64,000 nt of DNA from Mycobacterium sp. ITM-2016-00318 (GCF_002968285.2 NZ_CP134400.1:2604001-2668000); one strand, 5' to 3'; counted from the first letter of the stretch, positions 50,368 through 59,625 are shown. Program-made: numbers and translations. Notes: a model not told the origin generated them from the sequence alone.

Positions 50368-51687
50368 CTAGGCAGACGCAACCGCGAACAGATGCCACTC
50401 GCCGGGTACGCCCTTGAGCTGGTGTGCGCCGCGCTCCTCGAACTCCAGTCCCGACCCGATGACGAGGTCGCGCAGCGTGCTGGACACCAGCACCTCGTTC
50501 GGCCCGGCCAGTGCGCTCACCCGCGCCCCGATGTGCACGCCGATCCCGCCGATGTCATCGCCGCGCACCTCGACCTCGCCGGTGTGCAGCCCGGCACGCA
50601 GCTCGATGCCGAGCGCTTGCACCGCCTCGCGGATTGCCATCGCGCAGCGGATCGCCCGCTGCGGGCCGTCGAACATCGCAAGGAAACCATCACCTGACGT
50701 GTTCACCTCACGGCCTCGAAATCGACTGAGTTGTACACGGACGATGGCGTCGTGTGCATCGAGCAACGCATGCCAATCGCGGTCGCGCATCTCGGCGGCC
50801 CGGCGCGTCGAGTCCACGATGTCGGTGAACAGCATGGTGGCCAGAACACGGTCGTCGGCAACGTCGGGCTGCTCGCCAGTAAGGAATTGGGCGATCTCTT
50901 GGAAGGAATCTCGCCACGGTTCAACGAAGTGGTAGGTATTGCGACCAGGCAGCTCAACGTATTTCGCGCCCACTATGTGATCAGCGACGTACTTACCCCA
51001 CTCGGGCCGAAACAACGAGTCGGTGTGTTGAAGGACGAGCGTTGGCACACGAATCGACGGAAGCACGGCCCGCACGTCAACGTCGGTCACGAGCGGCAGC
51101 ACGCGAGCAACGGTCCCTGGACTTGCCGCCAGGCGTTCGTGGCGCGCCCATGTTGCCCGAATCTCGTCGTTCCATGGCATTTCCGGATTAGTCGCATATT
51201 GCGACTGACCGGTGCCCCAAGACGCGACGTAGCCGGGCAAGATCTCGTCACGGATGTGCCTATCGGGCTGGAGCACGTCCAGCGGAGCCGCGTAGCCCTC
51301 GAGGACGACCAGGGCGGTTGTGCGAGATGGATGTGTGGCTGCGAACAGCGCCGCTGTTGTCGCCCCGCCGTTGCTCGCCAGGAGTACCGCTTCCTGACTG
51401 TCGAGTTCGTCAAGCACTGCGGTGATGCTGTCGGCCCATTGCTCCAGTGTCGGCAGCGCACCAGGCACAACGAGATCGGACGCGCCCGAGCCCGGCTGGT
51501 CGAAGAAGATCAGCCGACCTAGCGATGTCATCGCCTCGACCCACCCCCGCAGGGACGGTAGCTCGGGCAAGATCTCACAGTTTGTGAGCCAATTCGGGAC
51601 GAACACGATGTCGCGCTCACCTTCACCAGTGGTGCGGTAGGCGACGCGCAAGTCCCCGTTCATCGCATAGCGCGTCTCCGAGAACAT
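50368..51687 (-). CDS. Alpha/beta-hydrolase / class III nucleotide cyclase fusion, copy 2
   Basis: 439 residues, same layout as copy 1. The nucleophile position 106 is Asn (LLASNGGATT), with S105 next to it; canonical G-x-S-x-G is absent. The segment 130-175, likely part of the lid over the pocket, is the most changed part (GYAAPLDVLQPDRHIRDEIL). The cyclase domain has [25 protein letters not shown] (Asn at the Lys position) and GVHIGARV. It is followed upstream by 13E12 tail F2. Confidence 0.87.
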   Translation of the reverse strand: MFSETRYAMNGDLRVAYRTTGEGERDIVFVPNWLTNCEILPELPSLRGWVEAMTSLGRLIFFDQPGSGASDLVVPGALPTLEQWADSITAVLDELDSQEAVLLASNGGATTAALFAATHPSRTTALVVLEGYAAPLDVLQPDRHIRDEILPGYVASWGTGQSQYATNPEMPWNDEIRATWARHERLAASPGTVARVLPLVTDVDVRAVLPSIRVPTLVLQHTDSLFRPEWGKYVADHIVGAKYVELPGRNTYHFVEPWRDSFQEIAQFLTGEQPDVADDRVLATMLFTDIVDSTRRAAEMRDRDWHALLDAHDAIVRVQLSRFRGREVNTSGDGFLAMFDGPQRAIRCAMAIREAVQALGIELRAGLHTGEVEVRGDDIGGIGVHIGARVSALAGPNEVLVSSTLRDLVIGSGLEFEERGAHQLKGVPGEWHLFAVASA

Positions 51688-51693
51688 GGCGGA

Positions 51694-51699
51694 AGTCTA
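51694..51699 (-). promoter_or_regulatory. Leaderless promoter -10, cyclase copy 2
   Basis: TAGACT, 6 nt before ATG 51687. Confidence 0.65.
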
Positions 51700-51775
51700 A
51701 GTCCCAGGGAAAGCGTCAGCAGACGTTTACGCAGCTGAGGGCGGTCCCCTAGAACGTACTTCACCAATTCGGTGT

Positions 51776-52099
51776 CACCACATGCTCAAAACGTTCTGGG
51801 TTGGCCCAAACGGCTGGAGCGAAAAGCAACGACCCGACGGCGCGGTGGTCTGGACGCTACCCACCGGCCACACCCGCACCACCCATCCGGGCAGCCTGCA
51901 CCTGTTCCCGCGACTGTGTGCACCCACCGCCACCCTGTGGACCGGCGAACCCCCCGTTGCGGAGACCACCGCCGGGCGCGGAATGAAGATGCCCAAACGC
52001 CGCCACACCCGCGCCGCCACCACCGCCAAAGCCAAGGCGGCAGAACGAAAACTCAACGATCCGCTCGTCGCCGAACGCAACAAGCCGCCACCGTTCTAA
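51776..52099 (+). pseudogene. 13E12 3' fragment F2 (HHMLKTFW to NKPPPF)
   Basis: 324 nt, open in frame, encoding the last 107 residues of a 13E12 protein. It starts at the codon pair CAC CAC that normally follows CLCRQ, contains HTRTTHPGSLHLFPRLCAPT, and ends PPPF-TAA. An internal ATG (51782) could give 105 residues. It overlaps the stop of cyclase copy 3 by 4 nt. Confidence 0.8.
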
Positions 52100-53397
52100 A
52101 CGACGGCGAACAGACTCCATTCACCCGGTACACCTTTGAGTTCATGTATGCCGCGAGGCTCGAACTCGAGTCCCGATCCGATCACCAGATCGCGCAACGT
52201 GCTGGACACGAGAACATCGTTCGGCCCGGCCAATGCGCTCACGCGGGCGCCGATGTGCACGGCTATCCCGCCGATGTCCTCGCCGCGCACCTCGCACTCA
52301 CCGGTGTGCAGGCCCGCCCTCACCTGCAAGCCCAACGCTTGCACTGCATCGCGAATTGCCATGGCGCATCGGATCGCTCGCTGCGGGCCGTCGAACATCG
52401 CAAGAAACCCATCTCCCGACGTGTTCACCTCGCGGCCGCGAAACCGGGCCAGCTGTGACCGGACGACGGCGTCATGGGCATCAAGCAAGGCGTGCCAGTC
52501 ACGGTCGCCCATCTCTGAGGCGCGACGCGTGGAGTCCACGATGTCGGTGAACAGCACTGTAGCGAGAACCCGCTCATCGGCCACGTCGGCCTGATGGCCG
52601 GTGAGGAACTCCGAGATCTCCCGAAACGCCGGTCGCCAAGGATCGACGAAGTGGTACAGGTTTCGCCCCGGGAGCTCCACGTACTTCGCGGCCGATATGT
52701 GGTCAGCGACGTACTTGCCCATCGCAGGCGAGATGAACGGATCGTCGCTGTGCTGGACGACGAGGGTTGGCACTCGAACTGTGGGAAGCACCGCCCGCAT
52801 GTCCAGTTCCGACAGGAGCGGCATCATGAGAGCTGCAGTCCCTGGACTCGCCGCCATCCGTTCCATTCGGGCCCACGTGGCCCGGATCTCCTCGTTCCAG
52901 GGCATATCCGGATTGATCGCATGCTGGTATTCGCCCGTCCCCCACATGGCGATCATGGCAGCGACGGCTTCCTCGGGATCGAGCTCACCAACCGGATTCG
53001 CGTAGACCTCGAGAGCGAGCAGTGCGCTTGTCCTGGATGGGTGGGTCGCTGCGAACAGCGCGGCCGTTGCGAACGCACCGTCGACTGCGAGCAGGACGGC
53101 ATAGGCACTCCCGAGATCGTCCAGCACCGCGGTGATGCTGTCGGTCCACTGCTCCAAGGTCGGCAACGCCCCCGGCGTGACGGGATCGGATGCCCCCGTG
53201 CCCGGCTGGTCCAAGAAGATCAGTCGCCCGAGCGATGTCATCGCCTCAATCCAGCCTTGGAGGGACGGCAGCTCCGGTAAGACCTCACAGCACGTGAACC
53301 AGTTCGGCACGAACACGATGTCACGCTCACCCTCAGGCGACGCGCGGTAGGCGACGCGCAAGTCCCCGTTCATGGCATAGCGCGTCTCCGAGAACAT
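52096..53397 (-). CDS. Alpha/beta-hydrolase / class III nucleotide cyclase fusion, copy 3
   Basis: 433 residues. The nucleophile position 106 is Asp (LLAVDGAFAT). Asp nucleophiles exist in dehalogenases and epoxide hydrolases, so activity is not excluded, but the elbow lacks its usual glycine pattern. The loop near 131-150 is about five residues shorter than in copies 1, 2 and 4 (VYANPVGELDPEEAV). The cyclase domain keeps both metal Asps, Asn at the Lys position (EVNTSGDGF) and AVHIGARV. C-terminus ends at VV. Same -10 as its paralogs. Confidence 0.87.
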   Translation of the reverse strand: MFSETRYAMNGDLRVAYRASPEGERDIVFVPNWFTCCEVLPELPSLQGWIEAMTSLGRLIFLDQPGTGASDPVTPGALPTLEQWTDSITAVLDDLGSAYAVLLAVDGAFATAALFAATHPSRTSALLALEVYANPVGELDPEEAVAAMIAMWGTGEYQHAINPDMPWNEEIRATWARMERMAASPGTAALMMPLLSELDMRAVLPTVRVPTLVVQHSDDPFISPAMGKYVADHISAAKYVELPGRNLYHFVDPWRPAFREISEFLTGHQADVADERVLATVLFTDIVDSTRRASEMGDRDWHALLDAHDAVVRSQLARFRGREVNTSGDGFLAMFDGPQRAIRCAMAIRDAVQALGLQVRAGLHTGECEVRGEDIGGIAVHIGARVSALAGPNDVLVSSTLRDLVIGSGLEFEPRGIHELKGVPGEWSLFAVV

Positions 53398-53403
53398 CGC
53401 AGA

Positions 53404-53409
53404 AGTCTA
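53404..53409 (-). promoter_or_regulatory. Leaderless promoter -10, cyclase copy 3
   Basis: TAGACT, 6 nt before ATG 53397. Confidence 0.65.
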
Positions 53410-53498
53410 AGCCGGGGAGCGGGTCGAGCGGTGCCCGTCGGCAGAGTTAATGCTGCTCACGGGCACTGTCTCTGAAGTGTATTTGAGCCAGTCGATGT

Positions 53499-53822
53499 CA
53501 CCACCTACTGAAAACGTTCTGGAACGCACTGGGCGGCTGGCGTGACCGACAACTACCCGACGCGACCATCATCTGGACCTCACCCACCGGGCACACCTAT
53601 GTCACCTACCCCGGCAGCCGCCACCTGTTCCCGGCATTGTGTAAACCCACAGCCACGCTATGGCACAGCGAACCACCCACACCCGAACCCGCCACCAAGC
53701 GCGGGGCGATGATGCCCAAACGCCGACACACCCGCGCCCACAACACCGCCAAAGCCAAAGCCGCCGAACGGCGACTCAACGACGCCCACGTCGCCGAACG
53801 CAACAAACCGCCACCGTTCTAA
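53499..53822 (+). pseudogene. 13E12 3' fragment F3
   Basis: 324 nt, uninterrupted, no start codon at its head. Encodes [19 protein letters not shown] to NKPPPF-TAA. Same length and first codons as F2 and F4. The cyclase copy 4 stop follows 9 nt later. Confidence 0.8.
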
Positions 53823-53831
53823 GGTCAGCGA

Positions 53832-55148
53832 CTACGACGCGACGGCGAAAAGCTTCCACACACCGGGCACGCCCTTGAGCTCGTAAATCCCGCGCTCGTC
53901 GAACTCCAGCCCCGACCCGATCACCAGATCGCGCAACGTGCTCGACACCAACACCTCGCTCGCCCCGGCCAATGCACTCACCCGCGCACCGATATGCACA
54001 CCGATCCCGCCGATGTCATCACCGCGCACCTCGCATTCGCCGGTATGCAAACCGGCACGCACCTCGATGCCCAGCGCCTGCACCGCGTCGCGGATCGCCA
54101 TCGCACAGCGGATCGCGCGCTGCGGGCCGTCGAACATCGCCAGGAACCCATCACCCGTCCTGTTCACTTCGCGGCCCCGAAAACGCGCCAGCTGCGACCG
54201 CACCACAGCGTCATGCGCATCAAGCAACGCATACCAGTCACGGTCGCCGATCTCGGCGGCCCGGCGCGTCGAGTCCACGATGTCGGTGAACAGCACCGTG
54301 GCGAGAACCCGATCATCGGCCACTTCTGCCTGGTGTCCGGTGAGGAACTCGGCGATCTCCTGGAAAGACGCGCGCCACGGTTCGACGAAGTGGTTGGCGT
54401 TGCGCCCTGGGAGTCCAACGTATTTCGCGCCCGGTATGCGATCAGCGAGGTCCTTGCCCCACTCGGGCGGGATCAGCGAATCGTCGGTGTGGTGGAGGAC
54501 GAGAGTCGGGACGCGGACGGCTGGAAGCAATGCCCGCACGTCCATTTCGGCCAGCAGCGGCATCATGAGGGCGACGGTTCCTGGGCTCGCCGCCAGGCGT
54601 TCATAGCGTGCCGACGCTGCCCGGATCTCCTCGTTCCACGGCATGTCGGGATTCATCGCATGCTGGAACTCGCCCGTCCCCCAGATGGCGACCAGGGCGG
54701 CCAAAATCTGCTCGGGTGTGGGTCCCTCGGTGCGCTCAGCCACCGGATTCGCGTAACCCTCCAGCACGACCAGCGCGGTCGTGCGGGATGGATGTGTTGC
54801 CGCGAACAGCGCACCTGTCGCGGCACTGCCGGACATCGCGAGCAGGACCGCTTCACGACTCCCGAGATCGTCCAACACCGCGGCGATGCTGTCGGCCCAC
54901 TGCTCCAACGTCGGCAGCGCGCCCGACGTGACGGGATCAGACTGTCCGGTACCCGGCTGGTCGAAGAAAATCAGTCGACCGAGCGATGTCATCGCCTCGA
55001 TCCACCCTCGAAGGGGCGGCTGTTCAGGAGTGTCCTCACAGGTGCTGAACCACCCTGGGACGAGCACTATGTCGCGAGCACCAGGTGGTGACGCGCGATA
55101 GGCGACACGCAAACCGCCATTCATCGCATAGCGCGTCTCCGAGAACAC
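53832..55148 (-). CDS. Alpha/beta-hydrolase / class III nucleotide cyclase fusion, copy 4
   Basis: 438 residues. It is the only copy with Ser at nucleophile position 106 ([19 protein letters not shown]), so it is the best candidate for an active hydrolase. The His reads ANHFVEPW instead of YHF. The cyclase domain reads [15 protein letters not shown] and [17 protein letters not shown]. The start codon is GTG, where the others have ATG, with the -10 TAGACT 6 nt before it. Confidence 0.87.
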   Translation of the reverse strand: MFSETRYAMNGGLRVAYRASPPGARDIVLVPGWFSTCEDTPEQPPLRGWIEAMTSLGRLIFFDQPGTGQSDPVTSGALPTLEQWADSIAAVLDDLGSREAVLLAMSGSAATGALFAATHPSRTTALVVLEGYANPVAERTEGPTPEQILAALVAIWGTGEFQHAMNPDMPWNEEIRAASARYERLAASPGTVALMMPLLAEMDVRALLPAVRVPTLVLHHTDDSLIPPEWGKDLADRIPGAKYVGLPGRNANHFVEPWRASFQEIAEFLTGHQAEVADDRVLATVLFTDIVDSTRRAAEIGDRDWYALLDAHDAVVRSQLARFRGREVNRTGDGFLAMFDGPQRAIRCAMAIRDAVQALGIEVRAGLHTGECEVRGDDIGGIGVHIGARVSALAGASEVLVSSTLRDLVIGSGLEFDERGIYELKGVPGVWKLFAVAS

Positions 55149-55154
55149 CGCAGA

Positions 55155-55160
55155 AGTCTA
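55155..55160 (-). promoter_or_regulatory. Leaderless promoter -10, cyclase copy 4
   Basis: TAGACT, 6 nt before GTG 55148. The unchanged spacing supports this GTG as the true start. Confidence 0.65.
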
Positions 55161-55237
55161 AGTCCCAGGAAGCGCGTCGACAGCCGTTTATGCTGTTCAA
55201 GAGCGTTTCGTTGAAGCGTACTTCACGTAATCGCTAC

Positions 55238-55561
55238 CACCACCTACTGAAAACGTTCTGGAACGCACTGGGCGGCTGGCGTGACCGCCAACTGCCCGAC
55301 GGCACCATCGTGTGGACCAGCCCGACCGGATACACCTACACCACCCACCCCGGCAGCCTGCACCTGTTCCCGAGCTTGTGTGCACCCACCGCCACCCTGT
55401 GGACCGGGAACCCACCCACCGTAAAACCCACAGGCGACCGCGACGCGATGATGCCCAAACGCCGCCACGCCCGCGGGCACAACACCGCCCAAGCCAAAGC
55501 CGCCGAACGACGACTCAACGACCCCCACGTCGCCGAACGCAACAGGCCGACACCCTTTTAG
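55238..55561 (+). pseudogene. 13E12 3' fragment F4
   Basis: 324 nt, open. [20 protein letters not shown] is shared with F3; ends NRPTPF-TAG. Cyclase copy 5 ends 15 nt downstream. The open frame upstream of 55238 (from 55085) crosses the boundary and is not family-like. Confidence 0.8.
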
Positions 55562-55576
55562 GCGTATTGCAAGTTG

Positions 55577-56890
55577 TTACGAGGCGACGGCCAACAGCCG
55601 CCATTCACCCGGCACGCCTTTTAGTTCATGCGAGCCGCGGTCTTCGAACTCCAGCCCCGACCCGATCACCAGATCGCGCAGCGTGCTCGACACCAGCACC
55701 TCATTGGGCCCAGCCAACGCGCTCACCCGCGCCCCGATGTGCACGCCGATCCCGCCGATGTCATCGCCGCGCACTTCGCATTCGCCGGTGTGCAACCCGG
55801 CGCGCACCTCGATGCCCAGCGCCTGCACCGCATCGCGGATCGCCATGGCGCAGCGGATCGCTCGTTGCGGGCCGTCGAACATCGCAAGGAAGCCGTCACC
55901 CGAGGTGCTCACCTCACGGCCCCGAAAGCGAGCCAGCTGCGACCGGACAACGGCGTCGTGCGCATCAAGCAACGCATGCCAGTCACGGTCACCCATCTCT
56001 GAGGCGCGGCGCGTGGAGTCCACGATATCGGTGAACAACACGGTGGCGAGAACACGGTCATCGGCCAGGTCGGGCTGCTGGCCGGTGAGAAATTCGGCGA
56101 TCACCTGGAACGAATCGCGCCACGGTTCCACGAAGTGGTAGAAGTTGCGTCCGGGGAGCTCAACGTATTTGGCCCCCTGTATGTGATCGGCGATGTACTT
56201 GCGTGTGTGCCCCCAAGTCGCGTGCACGGGGTGGTCGGTGTGCTGCATGACCAGGGTAGGGACGCGGATTGTCGGAAGAACCGCCCGCACATCCAAATCC
56301 GTCATCAACGGCAGCATCATCTCCACCATCGCGGGGCTCGCCGCCATGCGCTCGTGTCGGGCCCACGCTGCCCGGATCTCCTCGTTCCACGGCATATCCG
56401 GATTTAAGAAATGCTCGACCTCGCCCGTGCCCCACATGGCTGCCGACTCAGCAACGCTTTCGCGGGCGCGTTCGACGGTTGTTGTATCCGCGTAGCCTTC
56501 CAGCGCAATCAGTGCAGTCGTACGGGACGGATGTGTAGCCGCGAACAGCGCACCGGGCGCAAACGCGTTGAAAAGGCTGCACAGTATTACCGCTTCGCGG
56601 CTGTCGAGATCGTCCAACACCGCTGTGATGCTGTCGGCCCATTGCTCCACGGTGGGCAGAGCACCCGGCGTGACCGGATCAGACAGTCCGCTGCCCGGAT
56701 GGTCGAAGAAGATGATCCGACCGAGCGATGTCATCGCCTCGACCCACCCTTGAACGGACGGTAGTTCTGGAAGGACCTCGCAGCAGAAGAACCAGTTCGG
56801 GACGAACACAATGTCGCGAGGACCTTCACGCGAAGCCCGATAGGCGACCCGCAAGTCACCATTTCTCGCGTAGCGCGTCTCCGAGAGCAT
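55577..56890 (-). CDS. Alpha/beta-hydrolase / class III nucleotide cyclase fusion, copy 5
   Basis: 437 residues. The nucleophile region reads [15 protein letters not shown], with Leu at position 106 and one extra residue, so no elbow remains. The cyclase domain keeps metal Asps ([21 protein letters not shown]), but the Lys position is Ser (EVSTSGDGF), different from the Asn of the other four. Start [10 protein letters not shown] differs from the MFSETRYAMN of copies 1-4. It is the copy nearest the array end and has a one-base variant of the promoter. Confidence 0.86.
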   Translation of the reverse strand: MLSETRYARNGDLRVAYRASREGPRDIVFVPNWFFCCEVLPELPSVQGWVEAMTSLGRIIFFDHPGSGLSDPVTPGALPTVEQWADSITAVLDDLDSREAVILCSLFNAFAPGALFAATHPSRTTALIALEGYADTTTVERARESVAESAAMWGTGEVEHFLNPDMPWNEEIRAAWARHERMAASPAMVEMMLPLMTDLDVRAVLPTIRVPTLVMQHTDHPVHATWGHTRKYIADHIQGAKYVELPGRNFYHFVEPWRDSFQVIAEFLTGQQPDLADDRVLATVLFTDIVDSTRRASEMGDRDWHALLDAHDAVVRSQLARFRGREVSTSGDGFLAMFDGPQRAIRCAMAIRDAVQALGIEVRAGLHTGECEVRGDDIGGIGVHIGARVSALAGPNEVLVSSTLRDLVIGSGLEFEDRGSHELKGVPGEWRLLAVAS

Positions 56891-56896
56891 TGCGGA

Positions 56897-56902
56897 AGTT
56901 TA
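56897..56902 (-). promoter_or_regulatory. Leaderless promoter -10, cyclase copy 5
   Basis: TAAACT, 6 nt before ATG 56890. One base different from TAGACT of the other copies. Confidence 0.6.
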
Positions 56903-56989
56903 AGCCGACGAGCAGGTGGGTGGTGCGCATCGGCAGCGTTTATGCTGCTCACAAGAGTTCCCCTGAAGTGTTCTTCGGCCAGTCGCGGC

Positions 56990-57374
56990 CACCATCTGCT
57001 CAAAACGTTTTGGGCCGGCCGGTGCGGCTGGCGCGATGAACAACGACCCGACGGCACCGTGGTGTGGACTGACCCGCACGGCCAAACCCAGCTAACCCGG
57101 CCGGGCAGCTACGCGCTGTTCCCGTCGCTGTGCCGACCCACCGCACCAGTGGTCCTGACCACCACTGACAAGGCCGCAGCCCGCAGGCCAACCAGCGTGC
57201 GGGCTGACCATGCCCCGCCGGCGACGCACCCGCGCACAAAACCGCGCCCAACACATCACAGCCCAACGCGCCCGCAACCACCAACTGATCGAGGATCGCG
57301 GAAATGATCGCCCCGAAGCGAACTTCCCGGCAAGACCCAGACCACCGGGAAACGACGACCCACCGCCGTTCTAG
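56990..57374 (+). pseudogene. 13E12 3' fragment F5 (frameshifted)
   Basis: Begins [20 protein letters not shown], changes frame before 57209, then reads [14 protein letters not shown] to PPPF-TAG (57372-57374). It is the most diverged tail, with a longer C-terminus, and marks the array end. Its stop shares CTAG with the monooxygenase gene. Confidence 0.75.
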
Positions 57375-58819
57375 GCGATGTGGAAGTCGCGATCTTCAGG
57401 TCGCGAAAGCATGGCGGTCATCGTCTTGCGGTCATACGGCCAGAGGTCGATGTTGCCCTCATCGGTCAGGTACCAGGAGTTGCATCCGGTGTTCCACACC
57501 GTCGGCCCGAGCGCGGCGGCGACATCGTCGTTGAACTTCGTGGTCGCCTGTTCTGTCACCTCGACGGTGGTGAATTCGCCTGCCCTGAAACGACGTAACC
57601 ATTCGACGATGTACTTCGCGGTCAACTCGGCGGAGAAGTGCAGCGGAATGGATCCGGTCGGGGAGTTGGGGCCCAGCACCGTGAAGAAGTTCGGAAAACC
57701 CGATATCGCGGTCATCCGGTATGCGCGCGGTCCTTTCGACCAGGCGTCGTTGATGGTCAGTCCGTCCCGGCCGCGGATGTTCATCGGCCGCATGTAGTTG
57801 TGTGTATGAAAACCGGTCGCCAGGATCAGCAGATCCACCTCGATCTCGCGGCCGTCGGTGGTCTCGATGCCGCGCGGGGTGATCCTATCGATCGCAGACG
57901 TCACTAATTCTGCGTTAGGCGACTGGATAGCCCGGTAATAGGTGTCCGAGACGACCTGGCGCTTGCACAGCGGCTGGTAATCAGGCGTAAGGCGCTGCCG
58001 CAGTGCGTCATCGCGGATTTGCAGACGCAGACACCAGCGAGCGTAGTTCTGAAGCAGTCGTCTGCGCCATGACGGCTTCGTGGCGACATCCGCCAGAATG
58101 CCTGAGCTCCAGAGCAGTCCGCTGTGCAGGCGCTGATTAGCCAACGGCAGTTTTCGGAGCGCCCGACTCAGCAGATTTGGCTGTGCCAGCCCTATCGGCG
58201 CCCAGATCACCCACTGCGGGGTTCGGACGAAATGCGTGATGTGTGCGGCGACGCGGTGCAACGCCGAAATGATCTGCACGCCGGTGGAACCGTTACCGAT
58301 TACGGCGATCCTGCGGCCGGATGTGGCGACAGTGTCATCCCATTGCGCGGTGTGCATGACGTCACCGTCGAAGCTGTCGAGACCCGGTATGTCTGGCGTG
58401 AACGGGTGATGCAACACGCCCGTCGCGGCGATCACGAAGTCTGCTTCTCGCTTCCTGCCGTCGGCGGTGACCACCTCCCAACTAGCACCGCTGAAGACGG
58501 CCGACACGACTTCGGATCGCAGACGCAGCCGATCTTCGAGACCGAACTCCTCGACGACCTTCCGCAGATAGCGCTGGATCTCGTCACCCGGCGCGAACAC
58601 CCCGCTCCAGTCGGGTTTCGGCGCAAAGGAGAACTGGTACAGCTGCGACGGCACGTCACACGTCAGGCCGGGGTAGTGGTTCCAATGCCAGACGCCGCCG
58701 ACATCGTTGCCTTTTTCGAGGATGGTGAAGTCGTTGAACCCCGCGCGCGCCAGCGTGACCGCCGTCGCGATCCCTGCCATACCCGCACCGATGATCACGA
58801 CCCTGGGTTGCCGTGTCAT
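57371..58819 (-). CDS. Flavin-containing monooxygenase, Baeyer-Villiger type
   Basis: 482 residues. N-terminal VVIIGAGMAGIATAVTLARAG (FAD, GxGxxG), NADPH-binding RIAVIGNGSTGVQIISAL near 180, and between them FDGDVMHTAQWD, which fits the FxGxxxHxxxW fingerprint of Baeyer-Villiger monooxygenases. These oxidise ketones to esters or lactones with NADPH and O2. The ATG overlaps the stop of the SDR gene upstream, so the two form an operon: an alcohol-to-ketone step and then an oxygen insertion step is a plausible pathway (inference). Confidence 0.9.
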   Translation of the reverse strand: MTRQPRVVIIGAGMAGIATAVTLARAGFNDFTILEKGNDVGGVWHWNHYPGLTCDVPSQLYQFSFAPKPDWSGVFAPGDEIQRYLRKVVEEFGLEDRLRLRSEVVSAVFSGASWEVVTADGRKREADFVIAATGVLHHPFTPDIPGLDSFDGDVMHTAQWDDTVATSGRRIAVIGNGSTGVQIISALHRVAAHITHFVRTPQWVIWAPIGLAQPNLLSRALRKLPLANQRLHSGLLWSSGILADVATKPSWRRRLLQNYARWCLRLQIRDDALRQRLTPDYQPLCKRQVVSDTYYRAIQSPNAELVTSAIDRITPRGIETTDGREIEVDLLILATGFHTHNYMRPMNIRGRDGLTINDAWSKGPRAYRMTAISGFPNFFTVLGPNSPTGSIPLHFSAELTAKYIVEWLRRFRAGEFTTVEVTEQATTKFNDDVAAALGPTVWNTGCNSWYLTDEGNIDLWPYDRKTMTAMLSRPEDRDFHIA

Positions 58820-59625
58820 CGTCGCTCCCTTGCCTGTGCCTCGATCGCCCTGTCATAGTCGCCGCGGACATCCTGCTCAACGGAGGTCAGAGCTCGGCGA
58901 TCGCCAATCGTCCTGCGGGCCAATCCCATCACGGCATCGGGAGTGATTGCGCGAAGAAGATCCCAGCCGGCGAGATAACGGGGCACGGCGATCTCAGCGC
59001 GACGATTGGCCACGCTGCGGACGATCGCCGACGCCACCGATTCGGGCTCGACGGTCGGCACACCCCGCCCCAGCGGCACCCCGGAAGTGAGCCGGGTTCG
59101 CACGGCGCTGGGCAGGACAGCCGTCACGCTGACACCCGTATCGCGATACTCCTCGCGGACCGCAGCGGAGAGTCCGACAGCGGCGAACTTGCTGGCGTTG
59201 TAGACCGCCATGCCGGGGACGGCGAGCTTTCCCGCCATGGACGCGACGTTCACGATGTGTCCACGGCCGCGTTCGAACATGTGCGGCAACACGACTCGCA
59301 TGCCGTGGATCGAGCCCCACACGTTCACTTCGAGTGTGGTCCTGCTGATCGCGTCGTCTTCGGATACGAAGTCCCCCAGCGGCATGACTCCGGCGTTGTT
59401 GACGAGCACATCGACACGGCCGTAACGATCGATCACCGCCGCGACGAACTCTGCGAAGGAGTTCCGTGATGTCACGTCCACGGTGTAACTGGCCCCGTCG
59501 AGATCACCTGCACACACCGTTGCTCCGCGAGCGGCGAACAGGTCCACGGTCGCCTTGCCGATTCCGCGTGCGCCGCCGGTGACCACCACGATCGCGTCGT
59601 CAACCTCGATCTTCGGGTAGAGCAT
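58816..59625 (-). CDS. Short-chain dehydrogenase/reductase
   Basis: 269 residues, classical SDR. VVVTGGARGIGKATVDLFA (TGxxxGxG), VLVNNAGVMPLGDF (NNAG), VNVASMAGKLAVPGMAVYNA with SK (catalytic Ser, Tyr and Lys in YNASK), and VLPSAVRT. ATG 59625 follows a GGGGG-type site; the longer reading adds an unlikely 19 residues. Operon with the monooxygenase, divergent from a TetR gene. Confidence 0.9.
   Translation of the reverse strand: MLYPKIEVDDAIVVVTGGARGIGKATVDLFAARGATVCAGDLDGASYTVDVTSRNSFAEFVAAVIDRYGRVDVLVNNAGVMPLGDFVSEDDAISRTTLEVNVWGSIHGMRVVLPHMFERGRGHIVNVASMAGKLAVPGMAVYNASKFAAVGLSAAVREEYRDTGVSVTAVLPSAVRTRLTSGVPLGRGVPTVEPESVASAIVRSVANRRAEIAVPRYLAGWDLLRAITPDAVMGLARRTIGDRRALTSVEQDVRGDYDRAIEAQARERR

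Noticed and set aside
51782..52099. 105-aa ORF with an ATG as an independent small gene
   Set aside because: It is the C-terminal end of a 13E12 protein; sister fragments F3 and F4 lack a usable start at that place.
47067..57374. Pycsar/CBASS-like anti-phage system
   Set aside because: The cyclases are class III, but no recognised effector (TIR or membrane effector with a cyclic-nucleotide sensor) is nearby; the MBL protein is about twice the length I recall for the anti-Pycsar phosphodiesterase.
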